A DNA stretch of 64,000 nucleotides from Streptomyces rhizoryzae (GCF_023155275.1 NZ_JALMUV010000020.1:1-64000); one strand, 5' to 3'. Counted from the first letter of the stretch, positions 48,315-56,724 are shown. Made by a program: numbers and translations. The notes: generated by a model from the sequence alone, not told the origin.

Positions 48315-48952
48315 ACACGCCCTGGCCGGTGGTCCTGACGGACGGAGAGGTCTCCCTCCGCCCCATAAGGCTGCGCGACCAGCGCCCCTGGCGCGAGGTC
48401 AACCGCCGCAACCGCGACTGGCTGCGCCCCTGGGAGGCGACCGTTCCGCCGCCCCCGCCGGGCGTCCCGGTGCCGCACCGCCCCACCTTCCGGCAGATGG
48501 TCCGGCACCTGCGCGCCGAGGCGCACGCCGGCCGGATGCTGCCGTTCGTCGTGGAATACCGCGGCCGGCTCGCCGGCCAGCTCACCGTCGCCGGCATCAC
48601 CTGGGGCTCGATGTGCTCGGGCCATATCGGTTACTGGGTCGACCGGGACGTCGCCGGCCGCGGGGTGATGCCGACCGCGGTGGCGCTCGCCGTCGACCAC
48701 TGTTTCCGCACCGTCGGACTGCACCGCATCGAGGTCTGCATTCGCCCGGAAAACGTCCCCAGCCGGCGGGTGGTGGAAAAACTCGGCTTCCGCGAGGAAG
48801 GTCTCCGCCCCCGCTACCTGCACATCGACGGCGCCTGGCGCGACCACGCCGTTTTCGCGCTCACCGCCGAAGAAGTCCCCGAAGGGCTGCTCAACCGCTG
48901 GCACCGGCAGAAACCCGGCACCCCCGGCCGCTCCGACGCACCCCACAAATAA
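48311..48952 (+). CDS. RimJ/RimL-type GNAT N-acetyltransferase
   Basis: A GNAT enzyme of the ribosomal-protein-alanine acetyltransferase group: VSLRPIRLRDQRPWREVNRRNRDWLRPWEAT, YWVDRDVAGRGVMPTAVALAVDHCF (acetyl-CoA loop), and HRIEVCIRPENVPSRRVVEKLGFREEGLRPRYLHIDG. The natural start appears to be CTG 48311 (encoding LNTPWPVVLTDG...), with GGGAG six bases upstream and a CTGA overlap with the previous stop; GTG 48329 is the first conventional start. It is co-directional and coupled with moaC and moaB. Confidence 0.88.
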   Translation: MNTPWPVVLTDGEVSLRPIRLRDQRPWREVNRRNRDWLRPWEATVPPPPPGVPVPHRPTFRQMVRHLRAEAHAGRMLPFVVEYRGRLAGQLTVAGITWGSMCSGHIGYWVDRDVAGRGVMPTAVALAVDHCFRTVGLHRIEVCIRPENVPSRRVVEKLGFREEGLRPRYLHIDGAWRDHAVFALTAEEVPEGLLNRWHRQKPGTPGRSDAPHK

Positions 48953-49048
48953 AAAGCCTGTTCGAATTATGCGGTCCCCGGTGCCGCATTCCTCACAAGT
49001 CCATCGCAACAATCACAAAAAAAGTTCGAGATATCAGCCAGATCGTGC

Positions 49049-49053
49049 GACAC
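49049..49053 (+). promoter_or_regulatory. WhiA-type GACAC motif in the sepX upstream region
   Basis: GACAC at 49049-49053 lies 52 bp before the sepX start, in an unusually AT-rich intergenic stretch (48953-49060). GACAC is the core WhiA-WhiB recognition motif. A five-base motif occurs by chance often, so this is suggestive only. Confidence 0.3.
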
Positions 49054-49104
49054 ACCGGCTCAATTGGCGGATGGCCCCACGCAAACCCCTCTACCGTGTG
49101 AGTT

Positions 49105-50148
49105 GTGAGAAGCAGCGGCCTCATCTACGCAGTCATCGTCGGGGCCTGGGCCGCCTACCTGGTGCCGATGTGGCTCCGTAGGCAGGACGAGCTGAACGAG
49201 GCCCGTCCCACCGAGCGCTTCAGCACCGCCATCCGGCTCCTGTCCGGGCGCGCGGCCATGCAGCGCCGCTACGACCGGGAGCACGGCGCGTGCCCCGCCG
49301 ACGATGCCGGCGACGAGCCGGACCCGGACGCCGCGGACGGCCCGGCCGGCGCCCGGCCCTTCGGCGACCCCGAACCGCCCCCGCCGCTCGCCGACGAGGC
49401 CCCCGCCCCCGGTCGCGCCCAGCCGGCCCCGCCGCGCCCCTCGCTCGCCGAGCGGACCAAGCGCGCCAAGGTCCTGGCCCGTCGCCGGCGCACCATCACC
49501 GTGCTCTTCCTCGCCTTCACCGCCGGTGCCATCGCCGCGGCCGTCGGCGGACTGCCGTTCCTGTGGGCCCCGGCCCTGCCCGCCGTCCTGCTCACCGCGT
49601 ACATCGTCTACCTGCGGGCCCAGGAGCGGCGCCGCTTCGTCTTCACCATGGACCAGCGCAAGGCGGAGGCGGCGGCGCGGCGGCTGCGGGAGGGCCGCCC
49701 CCGCCCTCACGAGGCGGCCGACCAGCCGCCCGCCGACGACCACCGCCCCGCCGCCCGCGCTGACGCCGACCCCGCCGCCCCCGAGCCCGCCCGCCCGGCG
49801 GTGCCCCCGCACACCCCCGGCGCCCGCGCCCTCGTGGAGGAGACCGACCACGCCGAGTGGGTCGACCAGCAGCGCGAGCGGCCGCGGCCCGCCGCCGGCT
49901 CCTGGGAGCCGGTCCCGGTCCCGCTGCCCACCTACGTCACCGCCCCGGTCGCCCCGCGCGCCACCAGCCACGTCGACCTCGACGCGGACGACGCCTGGAG
50001 CTCCGCCCGCTCCAGCTCCGTCCCCGAGCGCCCCCGCCCGGACCGCACCCCCGACCGCCCCACCCACCCGGGCCGCCGCGCCCGCGGCCGCACCCCGCTG
50101 TTCGACCAGTACGAGGACGAGGACCGGCCGCGCGCGGCGAACGAGTGA
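49105..50148 (+). CDS. sepX: SepX/GlpR divisome membrane protein
   Basis: A 347-residue protein. Its N-terminal helix and motif (SSGLIYAVIVGAWAAYLVPMWLRRQDELNEARPTERFSTAIRLLSGR) are characteristic of GlpR/SepX. Two further hydrophobic segments (about residues 130-172, FLAFTAGAIAAAVGGLPFLWAPALPAVLLTAYIVYL) follow a Pro-rich region, and a long disordered cytoplasmic tail ends the protein. In Streptomyces SepX is needed for normal hyphal cross-walls and sporulation; its relative GlpR anchors the FtsZ-binding protein Glp. The glp gene lies upstream in the same cluster. The GTG at 49105 is assigned by the conserved N-terminus. Confidence 0.9.
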   Translation: MRSSGLIYAVIVGAWAAYLVPMWLRRQDELNEARPTERFSTAIRLLSGRAAMQRRYDREHGACPADDAGDEPDPDAADGPAGARPFGDPEPPPPLADEAPAPGRAQPAPPRPSLAERTKRAKVLARRRRTITVLFLAFTAGAIAAAVGGLPFLWAPALPAVLLTAYIVYLRAQERRRFVFTMDQRKAEAAARRLREGRPRPHEAADQPPADDHRPAARADADPAAPEPARPAVPPHTPGARALVEETDHAEWVDQQRERPRPAAGSWEPVPVPLPTYVTAPVAPRATSHVDLDADDAWSSARSSSVPERPRPDRTPDRPTHPGRRARGRTPLFDQYEDEDRPRAANE

Positions 50149-50224
50149 GGCACTCCGCACTGACCAGCACCGGAAGCGATTTCCGGGCACGGCGAACGGG
50201 ATGCTAGAGTTTCACTCGTCGCAA

Positions 50225-50297
50225 GGGCCTGTGGCGCAGCTGGTAGCGCACCTCGTTCGCAACGAGGGGGTCAGGGGTTCGAGTCCCCTCAGGTCCA
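50225..50297 (+). tRNA. tRNA-Ala(CGC)
   Basis: A complete cloverleaf: acceptor arms GGGCCTG and CAGGTCC, anticodon stem CCTCG/CGAGG around the loop TTCGCAA (anticodon CGC), and T-arm AGGGGTTCGAGTCCCCT. The discriminator base is A and CCA is not encoded. A terminator follows 12 bases later. Confidence 0.93.
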
Positions 50298-50308
50298 CCG
50301 CACGAAAG

Positions 50309-50342
50309 AACCCCTCCCGGGGAGATCCGGGAGGGGTTTTTT
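50309..50342 (+). terminator. Intrinsic terminator of tRNA-Ala
   Basis: A perfect 12-bp stem (AACCCCTCCCGG / CCGGGAGGGGTT) with a 6-base loop and a T6 run. It is the clearest rho-independent terminator in the window. Confidence 0.9.
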
Positions 50343-50427
50343 CGTCGGCCGGCCGGGAGGTGAACTCCCGGGTGGCTTTCCGCGGTTCGATCGGCGCCGC
50401 GCCGCGCCTCGGTGACCGCGTGAGGAA

Positions 50428-50458
50428 CCCCCGCCGGACGATCCGGTGGGGGCTTTTT
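50428..50458 (+). terminator. Second intrinsic terminator downstream of tRNA-Ala
   Basis: CCCCCGCCGG (50428-50437), loop ACGAT, CCGGTGGGGG (50443-50452), then CTTTTT. One G-T wobble in the stem. It may back up the first terminator or serve the facing glycosyltransferase gene. Confidence 0.75.
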
Positions 50459-50494
50459 CATGGGGCGTCGGGGCGGGTGCTGACGGGGTGTGGG

Positions 50495-51763
50495 TCAGGG
50501 GAGGAGGTCGGGGAGGGCCTGGAGGGCGGTGGTGGGGCCGTCCTCGGTGGCGAGGTGGCGGGCGGCTGCCCGGGCGCGGGTGCGCAGGGCGGCGGTGGTG
50601 GTGGCCTCGGTGAGGGCGGCGGCGAGGCGGGCCGCGGCGTCGTCGGGGGAGAGGTCCTTGGCCAGGGCGGTGAGGGGGAGCGGGGCGGTCGCGGTCCCCA
50701 GGGCGGTCAGGCGGGCGGCCCAGAAGGGCTGGTCGCCGGTGAACGGGACCGGGACGGAGGGGAGGCCGGCGCGCAGGACGGCGGCCGAGGTGCCGGCGCC
50801 GCAGTGGTGGACGGCGGCGGCGACGCGGGGCAGCAGCAGGGCGTGCGGGACCTCGGCGGGAAGGGCGAGGACGTCGTCGGAGGGGCTTTCGGGCGCGGTC
50901 AGCGCGGAGTTGGCGGTCAGCAGCAGGCCGCGGAGGCCGGCGCGGCGCAGGGCGCGGACGGCGAGGGACGTCAGGCGTGCGGCGTGTGCGGAGGACATGC
51001 TGCCGAAGCCGAGGTAGACCGGCGGCGGCCCGGCGGCGAGGAAGTCCTCCAGGGCGGGCGGGAGTTGGGCGTCGGCGGGATGGTGGGGCCACCAGGTGCC
51101 GGTGATGCGGAGGCCGGGGCGCCAGTCGGCGGGGCGGGGTACGAGGAGTTCGCTGAAGCCGTGCAGAACCGGCCAGTTGGCGGCCTCGGCGCGGCGGCGG
51201 ACCGTACCGGGCGAGGTGGGCGGCAGGCCGAGGCGGGTGCGCAGGGCGCGGGCGGCGCGGGCGTGCAGGCGGTCCACGACGCGAAGGGAGAGCCGGCCGG
51301 CGGTGCGGTTGCCCCAGCCGCCCAGGGAGCGGCCGCCGCTGAGGACGGGCGGGAAGGCGCGGGTCGGGGCGGTGGGCACGAGGTAGGCGCCGGCCGAGGG
51401 GATGCCGAGGGCCTCGGCGAGGTGCCAGCCGAGCGGGGCCGTGGTGGTGGAGAGCAGCAGCAGCTCGGTGTCCTCGGGGACGGCGTCGGCCAGGCCGGTG
51501 CCCAGCTGTTCGAGGAAGGCGGCGGCGCGGCGCATCAGGGCGCGGCGGTCGGTGGGGGTGGCGTCCCGGCCGTCGGCGGGGCGGGTGGCGCGGGGGTCGG
51601 CGGGCAGGGCGCGGAAGGCGAGGCCGGCGGCGCGGGCGAGCGGGGCGTAGCGGTCGTCGGCGGCGAGGGTGACCTCGTGGCCGCCGGCCGCCAGGCGGGC
51701 GCCGAGGCCGGTGTACGGGGCGACGTCGCCGTAGGAGCCGGCGGTGGTGAGCGTGATGCGCAT
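50495..51763 (-). CDS. GT1-family (MGT-like) glycosyltransferase
   Basis: A 422-residue enzyme with the GT-B N-terminal start MRITLTTAGSYGDVAPYTGLGARLAAGGHEV and the C-terminal nucleotide-sugar region GFGSMSSAHA...LLLPRVAAAVHHCGAGTSAAVLRAGLPSVPVPFTGDQPFWAARL, including the HxxxG(T/A)xxxxLxxGxP PSPG-like motif. Such enzymes glycosylate macrolides, aglycones or sterol-like acceptors, either in biosynthesis or as resistance by inactivation. No aglycone genes are adjacent. The TipA-type MerR gene 64 bp upstream in the same orientation could control it. Confidence 0.87.
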   Translation of the reverse strand: MRITLTTAGSYGDVAPYTGLGARLAAGGHEVTLAADDRYAPLARAAGLAFRALPADPRATRPADGRDATPTDRRALMRRAAAFLEQLGTGLADAVPEDTELLLLSTTTAPLGWHLAEALGIPSAGAYLVPTAPTRAFPPVLSGGRSLGGWGNRTAGRLSLRVVDRLHARAARALRTRLGLPPTSPGTVRRRAEAANWPVLHGFSELLVPRPADWRPGLRITGTWWPHHPADAQLPPALEDFLAAGPPPVYLGFGSMSSAHAARLTSLAVRALRRAGLRGLLLTANSALTAPESPSDDVLALPAEVPHALLLPRVAAAVHHCGAGTSAAVLRAGLPSVPVPFTGDQPFWAARLTALGTATAPLPLTALAKDLSPDDAAARLAAALTEATTTAALRTRARAAARHLATEDGPTTALQALPDLLP

Positions 51764-51827
51764 GGGATCGCCTTGCGGGAGGAGGGGCGGGCGGCAGCGG
51801 GTGCGGGCGGGTCAGGGCGCCGGGTGG

Positions 51828-52628
51828 TCAGGGCGCGGGGTGGTCCCCGTCGGACGGGGGCGTCTGGCGGACGGCGTTGGCGTGCACGGCGGTGCGGAGG
51901 TACGGGGCCAGGCCGGGGCGCTGTTCGGTGGGCGGGACGAGGAGGGCGAAGGCGCGGGGGTCGGCGGCGAAGTCGTCCGCGATCCGGCCGTGCATCGCCG
52001 TGGAGCAGGGGGTGAACCAGCGGGTCAGGTGGTGGCGGTGCTCCTCGGCGAGGTCCATGGCGCGCTCCCCGTCGGGCGGTTCGCCGGCGTCGAAGGCGGC
52101 GGTCAGGCGGGCCCGCCAGTCGGCGGCCTCGGCCATGATCCGCGCCCAGTCCTCCTTGGAGTGCGCGGCGGCCCGGGCCATCGAGCGGCGGTAGCCCTCG
52201 CTGTGCTGCCACTGCCGCTCGGCCTTGGTGGCGTAGGTCAGGTCGAACGCGATCTCGCCGAAGACCTCGAAGCGCTCCTCCGGGGTCAGCCGGACGCCGG
52301 TCTGCTGCACCTCCATGGCCTGCTCGGCGACCTCGACCAGGCGCTGGAGGCGGTTGATCTCCTCGGTGAGCCGGCGGTGCCGGGCGCGCAGCTGGTCCAG
52401 GGCGTTGGCCTCCGGGTCCGCCAGGATCGCGGCGATCTCGTCGAGCGGGAAGCCCAGCTCCCGGTAGAAGAGGATCTGCTGGAGCCGGGCGAGGTCCGCG
52501 TCGCCGTAGAGGCGGTAGCCGGCCGGGCTGCGGTCGCTGGGGCACAGCAGGCCGGTCCGGTCGTAGTGGTGCAGGGTGCGGACGGTGACCCCGGCGAAGG
52601 CGGCGACCTGGCCTACCGGGTATCCCAT
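51828..52628 (-). CDS. MerR family regulator of TipA type
   Basis: A 266-residue protein. The MerR HTH (YPVGQVAAFAGVTVRTLHHYDRTGLLCPSDRSPAGYRLYGDADLARLQQI) and coiled-coil are followed by a TipAS-like domain. This contains FEVFGEIAFDLTYATKAERQW, with W/Y residues in SEGYRRSMARAAAHSKEDWARI, and an AMDLAEEHRHHLTRWFTPC motif that in TipAL contacts thiopeptides. The cysteine in WFTPC is retained. This domain binds thiostrepton-type drugs in TipA proteins, so a drug-induced activator is plausible. AAAGG precedes ATG 52628. Confidence 0.88.
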   Translation of the reverse strand: MGYPVGQVAAFAGVTVRTLHHYDRTGLLCPSDRSPAGYRLYGDADLARLQQILFYRELGFPLDEIAAILADPEANALDQLRARHRRLTEEINRLQRLVEVAEQAMEVQQTGVRLTPEERFEVFGEIAFDLTYATKAERQWQHSEGYRRSMARAAAHSKEDWARIMAEAADWRARLTAAFDAGEPPDGERAMDLAEEHRHHLTRWFTPCSTAMHGRIADDFAADPRAFALLVPPTEQRPGLAPYLRTAVHANAVRQTPPSDGDHPAP

Positions 52629-53111
52629 GGGGAAGCCTTTCGGTGAACGGGACGGAGGGGACGGGGCGGGGCGGACGGGCGCCGGCCCCGGGTGCGGGAC
52701 AAGCGTGCGCCCTGACGTGACGTGAGGGTCAAGGTGCGGCATGGCGGGGGCGGGGGCGGGGGAGGCGTCGGGGAACGGTGCCGGGAAGCGGTCGGGCGCC
52801 GGTTCGGAGGGACCCCCGTTACATTTGTCGGGAAACAGATATTCGCTCGTGTGTGCGGGTGGGTGTGTACGGCTGGGCACGCAGGGTCATGTGCGCAGGT
52901 GCCGGGGTGGCCCGGCCCGGGGTGTGCCGGGGCGGGTGCCGGGGTGCCGGGCGCTGGCCGTGGGCGGTGCGCCCGGGTGCCGGGGCGCGCCTTCCGCCGT
53001 GCCGGGGCCGTCCCGCGGCCCGTCCGGCGCCTTCCGCCGTCCCGCACCGCCCTGCCCCCCGTCCCGTCCCGTCCCGTCCCCGTCCCGCCGCCGTCCGAGG
53101 AATTGTTGGTT
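52629..53111. promoter_or_regulatory. Divergent promoter region between TipA-type gene and lipoprotein gene
   Basis: About 480 bp. An AT-richer island (about 52815-52855, ACATTTGTCGGGAAACAGAT) stands out and probably holds the MerR promoter. The rest is GC repeats with out-of-frame open sequence. I do not see a further gene. Confidence 0.4.
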
Positions 53112-53585
53112 GTGAGATCAGCGTCTGCCGCCGCCCGTGCCGCCGGGGCCGCCGGGGCCGTGCTGCTGCTCGCGGGGGCGTGCTCCGCGGTGCTCTCGGG
53201 GTGCGGCGGGCCGGATCCGCTGCTGCGGGACCAGGGGCCCGCCCTCGCGCCGCCCGCGCGGACCGGACCGGTCTACGCGGCCGGGGACGCCGGCCGTCCG
53301 CTGCAACGCCCGGACGCCCTGCCCCTGGGCGACTCGGCGCGGCTGACCGGGCTGCGCTGGGAGTCGTGGGGCGGCCCGACCGCGGTGGCCGACGGCGGGC
53401 TGTCCGGGCCCTGGTGCGCGCCGGAGTGCGTCCGCACGCCGTACCGGGTCAAGGTCACGCTGAGCGGGCTCCAGCGGCAGCAGGGGTTCGCGTACTACTC
53501 CGCGGCCGGGGTGGTGGCGCCGCAGCTGCGCGGGGAGAAGGCCGCCGAGCTGGGCCGGGTGAGCCTGCACCTGCCGGACGTGTGA
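53112..53585 (+). CDS. Putative lipoprotein, unknown function
   Basis: A 157-residue exported protein. The signal peptide (GAAGAVLLLAGACSAVLSGCGG) has a lipobox LSGC with modified Cys near residue 32. The mature part has no recognised domain; conserved-looking blocks are LTGLRWESWGGPTAVADGGLSGPWCAPECV and RVSLHLPDV. In-frame TTG codons at 53103 and 53106 are possible alternative starts to GTG 53112, as GAGGAA lies just before them. It precedes a histidine kinase gene by 131 bp and may be a sensor partner. Confidence 0.72.
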   Translation: MRSASAAARAAGAAGAVLLLAGACSAVLSGCGGPDPLLRDQGPALAPPARTGPVYAAGDAGRPLQRPDALPLGDSARLTGLRWESWGGPTAVADGGLSGPWCAPECVRTPYRVKVTLSGLQRQQGFAYYSAAGVVAPQLRGEKAAELGRVSLHLPDV

Positions 53586-53716
53586 GCCGCCGGCCCCCAG
53601 GACGCGGGCGGCGGGGAAGGCGGGACCGGCGGGGACAGTGGGGCCGGTGGGGGAAACGGGGTCGGAAGGCGGCGGCGGGGGAACGCGGAGGACGACAGGA
53701 ACGGAGACGGGAACGG

Positions 53717-55159
53717 ATGGGGTTGCGCGCCAAGATCGGCATCGCGATCGCCGCCACCGCCGCGGTGGTCGCGGTCCTCGTCGGCGTGCTCGTCCACCAC
53801 CGCACCGTCAACGCCCAGCTCGACCTGGCCGGGCACAGCATCGACAGCCGGCTCCAGACCGCCGTGCAGGACCGCGCGGCCGGTATCGACACCGGGCGCG
53901 GGATGATCAACCCGCCGGACCTGCCGCACCCGTTGAAGGAGCTGACCGAGCGCGGCCGGCGGGGCGTCTACCTGGAGGAGGGCGGGCGGACCCCGTACCT
54001 GTGGGCGGCCACCAGAGTGGGCCCGGACGTCATCGCGCTGAAGCGGTCCTACCAGCGCGAAGCGCAGACCGTGGCGGAGCTGGACCGGATGCTGTGGGTC
54101 GCCGGGGCGGCCGGTACGGCGCTGGGCTGCGTGGTCGGACTGCTGGTGGCGCACCGGCTCGGGCGGCGGCTGACGAGGTCGGCGGCGACCGCCCAGCGGA
54201 TCGCCGAGGGCGATCTGGGTGCGCGGCTGGCGGGGACCGGGAACGACGAGATCGCGCAGCTCACCGCGGCGGTCAACACCATGGCCGACGCGCTCGCGGG
54301 CCGGCTGAAGGCCGAGCGGGACGTCACCGCGAACATCGCGCACGAGCTGCGGACGCCGGTGGCCGGGCTGGTCGCCGCAGCCGGACTGCTGCCGCCGTCC
54401 CGGCCCGCCGAGATGGTCCGGGAGCGGGCCGAGCGGGTGCGCGGGCTGATGGAGGACGTCCTGGAGGTGGCCCGGCTGGACGCCCGTACCGAGGAGGCGG
54501 ACCGGGAGGTGCGGCCGCTGGGGGAGCTGGTGCGGCGGGCCGTCGCGGGCGCCGCTCCGGGCGCCGCGCGGGCGGCCGGGCCGGACGGGGACGGGCCGGC
54601 GGGTGCCGGGCCGGACGGGGACGGGCCGGTGCGGGTGCGCGTCGCCGCGGACGGGCTGGTGGAGACCGATCCGCGGCGGGTCGAGCGGATCCTGGTCAAT
54701 CTGATCAGCAACGCCCGGCGGCACGGTGCCGCGCCGGTGACGGTGGAGGTCGACGACGGGCTGATACGGGTGCGGGATGCCGGGCCCGGTTTCCCGCCGG
54801 CACTGCTGGCGCACGGGCCGCAGCGGTTCCGTACCGGCGGGGGCGCGGGCGGGGCCGGGCTGGGCCTGGGGCTGACCATCGCGGCCGGGCAGGCGCGGGT
54901 GCTGGGCGCCGGGCTGAGCTTCGCCAATCCGCCCGGCGGCGGGGCGCAGGCCACCGTGGACCTGCGGGCGGCCCGCTGCCCGGAGCCGGACGAGGGGGCG
55001 GGGACGGAGCCGGGCGAGCGGACGGAAACCGGGCCGGGCGAAAGGCCGGACACGGAGCCGGGCACGGGGCCGGGCGCGGGATCGCGCCGGGGATCGCGTG
55101 AGTGGTCGGCGGAGGCCGGTCCGGACGGGGGCGGCAGCGGGGGCGGGCGGCAGGGCTGA
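53717..55159 (+). CDS. Orphan sensor histidine kinase
   Basis: A 480-residue membrane kinase: TM1 (IGIAIAATAAVVAVLVGVLVHH), an extracytoplasmic sensor region (about 30-125), TM2 (LWVAGAAGTALGCVVGLLVAH), HAMP (RLTRSAATAQRIAEGDLGARL) and the H-box ERDVTANIAHELRTPVAGLVAAAGLL. The N-box is RILVNLISNARRHG and the G-boxes are VRDAGPGFP and GLGLGLTIAAGQA. An acidic/Pro/Gly-rich tail of about 60 residues follows. No response regulator lies next to it. The lipoprotein gene upstream recalls CseA/CseC pairing, but this is only analogy. Confidence 0.87.
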   Translation: MGLRAKIGIAIAATAAVVAVLVGVLVHHRTVNAQLDLAGHSIDSRLQTAVQDRAAGIDTGRGMINPPDLPHPLKELTERGRRGVYLEEGGRTPYLWAATRVGPDVIALKRSYQREAQTVAELDRMLWVAGAAGTALGCVVGLLVAHRLGRRLTRSAATAQRIAEGDLGARLAGTGNDEIAQLTAAVNTMADALAGRLKAERDVTANIAHELRTPVAGLVAAAGLLPPSRPAEMVRERAERVRGLMEDVLEVARLDARTEEADREVRPLGELVRRAVAGAAPGAARAAGPDGDGPAGAGPDGDGPVRVRVAADGLVETDPRRVERILVNLISNARRHGAAPVTVEVDDGLIRVRDAGPGFPPALLAHGPQRFRTGGGAGGAGLGLGLTIAAGQARVLGAGLSFANPPGGGAQATVDLRAARCPEPDEGAGTEPGERTETGPGERPDTEPGTGPGAGSRRGSREWSAEAGPDGGGSGGGRQG

Positions 55160-55160
55160 C

Positions 55161-55186
55161 GGGGTGCGCCCCCGGGGGCGCACCCC
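55161..55186. terminator. Perfect 26-bp GC palindrome between convergent genes
   Basis: A 13-bp arm (55161-55173) is followed directly by its exact complement (55174-55186). It lies directly after the kinase stop and before the facing GntR gene, as a bidirectional terminator. Confidence 0.7.
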
Positions 55187-55217
55187 CGGGGCGCGGCGCC
55201 GGGAGCCCGCCCCGCGC

Positions 55218-55619
55218 TCATCCCTCCCGGCTCGCCGGGAAGCGGTCCTCCAGGACGGAGTTCAGCAGCGCGCGGACGTCCTCGCGGTCCAGGCCCTCGG
55301 CGCGGGCGCGGTCCATCCAGGCGCGCAGCTCCTCGCGCAGCACGGCGTCCGCGGCCGAGTCGGGCCGGGCCAGGGTCCGGCTGACGAACGTGCCGAGCCC
55401 CGGGCGCGGCTCGACCAGGCCCTCCCGCTCCAGCTCCCGGTACGCCTTGAGCGTGGTGTTCGGGTTGACCTTGGTGGTGGCGGCGACCTGCGCCGCCGTC
55501 GGCAGCCGGTCGCCCTCCACCAGGACGCCCAGCCGTAGTGCCTGCTGAACCTGCTGGACGATCTGGAGGTAAGTGGCGACGCCGCTGCGGCGGTCGATCC
55601 GGAATTCGACGGCACTCAC
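55218..55619 (-). CDS. GntR family regulator, YtrA subfamily
   Basis: A 133-residue protein with the GntR winged HTH (VATYLQIVQQVQQALRLGVLVEGDRLPTAAQVAATTKVNPNTTLKAYRELEREGLVEPRPGLGTFVS) and a short C-terminal helix pair. The absence of a large effector domain is typical of the YtrA group. YtrA members usually control adjacent ABC transporter genes. Here it is the last gene of an ABC operon and also has its own TTGACA promoter. Confidence 0.9.
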   Translation of the reverse strand: MSAVEFRIDRRSGVATYLQIVQQVQQALRLGVLVEGDRLPTAAQVAATTKVNPNTTLKAYRELEREGLVEPRPGLGTFVSRTLARPDSAADAVLREELRAWMDRARAEGLDREDVRALLNSVLEDRFPASREG

Positions 55620-55690
55620 CGCCTCTCTGCCTCGGGGTCCGTGCCGGCGCGGCCGGCGCCCCGGCGGGGCCCGCGCGCGTCGACCGCTCG

Positions 55691-55719
55691 ATGATCGGGC
55701 CGCCCGGGACGGGTGTCAA
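55691..55719 (-). promoter_or_regulatory. Promoter for the YtrA-type gntR gene
   Basis: On the minus strand a perfect TTGACA (55714-55719) is 17 bp from GATCAT (55691-55696). A CCGCCCGGGACG direct repeat flanks it. It would allow gntR expression independent of the ABC genes. Confidence 0.5.
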
Positions 55720-55749
55720 AGCGCCGCCCGGGACGCGGCCGGCGGCCGT

Positions 55750-56724
55750 TCAGAGCGGCCGCCGGCGGGCCCGCCACACCACGAACGCCAGCAGCACGGC
55801 GGTCAGCGCCAGCAGCAGGGCCGCCCCGCGCCACTGCATCGCCGCCATCTGGTCGTACGAGAAGTACTCGGTGACGCGGTGGACGATGCCCAGCTTGGCC
55901 CGGCAGGCGTCCGGCTGGGCGTCGTGGACGCAGGTGCCGAAGCCGTACAGGCGGCCGTCGGCGGTGGCCACCCAGTCGTCGAACCGCACCGCGTCCGCCG
56001 GCAGCGCGGGACCGTCGCCGTCGTACGGGTAGGTCAGGCGCAGCGGGGTGCCGAGCCGCGCCACCACCTTCTCGCCCCACACGACGCTCACCGCCGCCGC
56101 GGTGAACGCGGTGGCCACCATCGCCGGGATCATCCGCTTGAGCAGTTTGCCCAGGGCGATGCCGCAGGCGGTCAGGAAGAGGGTCTTGGCGGCCAGCACC
56201 GGGCCGGTGACGTCGAACGGGCCGCTGTTGAGCCAGTCGCCCCCCACGACCAGGGAGCGGGCCGGCGCCCACAGCCACTGGAAGACCACCGCCAGCAGCG
56301 TGGTGCAGACCGTCACCAGGGTCAGGGGCAGTGCGAGGGTGGTCGCCAGCCAGCGGCCGCGGCCGGTGGACTGGGTGGTGACCAGGTGGACGGTGCCGCG
56401 CTCCAGCTCGGAGGAGATCAGCGGGGCGCCGAGGAAGACGGCGACCACGACCGGGATGTACCGGAGGAACGAGAGGTCGCTGTTGAAGGCCCCGTCGAAC
56501 CGGGTCCGGAACTCGTCCTGGAGCGCGTCCGGCGCGCCGTGGTCCCCGAGGAAGCCCATCAGCCCGATCCGCTGGTACGAGAAGAGGGCGCAGGCGGCGA
56601 GGGTGAGCAGGATGCCGGCGAGCAGCGCGGTGCGGTGGCGGCGCCAGACCAGCCACAGGGTGCCGTGCAGCGCGCCGCCGGCCGCGCGGCCGGTACCGGT
56701 CTTCGGGGTGGTGGCGGTGCTCAT
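55750..56724 (-). CDS. ABC transporter permease
   Basis: A 324-residue membrane protein (WLVWRRHRTALLAGILLTLAACALFSYQRIG at the first helix, PVVVAVFLGAPLISSELERGTVHLVTTQS in the second). Five or six transmembrane helices and an extracytoplasmic loop with two cysteines (GTCVHDAQPDACRA) are visible. The ELERGT motif is typical of the ABC-2-type exporters controlled by YtrA regulators. The ATG start overlaps the ATPase stop (ATGA), implying translational coupling. Substrate unknown. Confidence 0.87.
   Translation of the reverse strand: MSTATTPKTGTGRAAGGALHGTLWLVWRRHRTALLAGILLTLAACALFSYQRIGLMGFLGDHGAPDALQDEFRTRFDGAFNSDLSFLRYIPVVVAVFLGAPLISSELERGTVHLVTTQSTGRGRWLATTLALPLTLVTVCTTLLAVVFQWLWAPARSLVVGGDWLNSGPFDVTGPVLAAKTLFLTACGIALGKLLKRMIPAMVATAFTAAAVSVVWGEKVVARLGTPLRLTYPYDGDGPALPADAVRFDDWVATADGRLYGFGTCVHDAQPDACRAKLGIVHRVTEYFSYDQMAAMQWRGAALLLALTAVLLAFVVWRARRRPL

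Noticed and set aside
50204..50461. Minus-strand ORF with PEGTRTPDPLVANEVRYQLRHRP-type peptide
   Set aside because: This is the well-known false protein produced by translating the complement of a tRNA gene; it covers tRNA-Ala(CGC) and its terminator.
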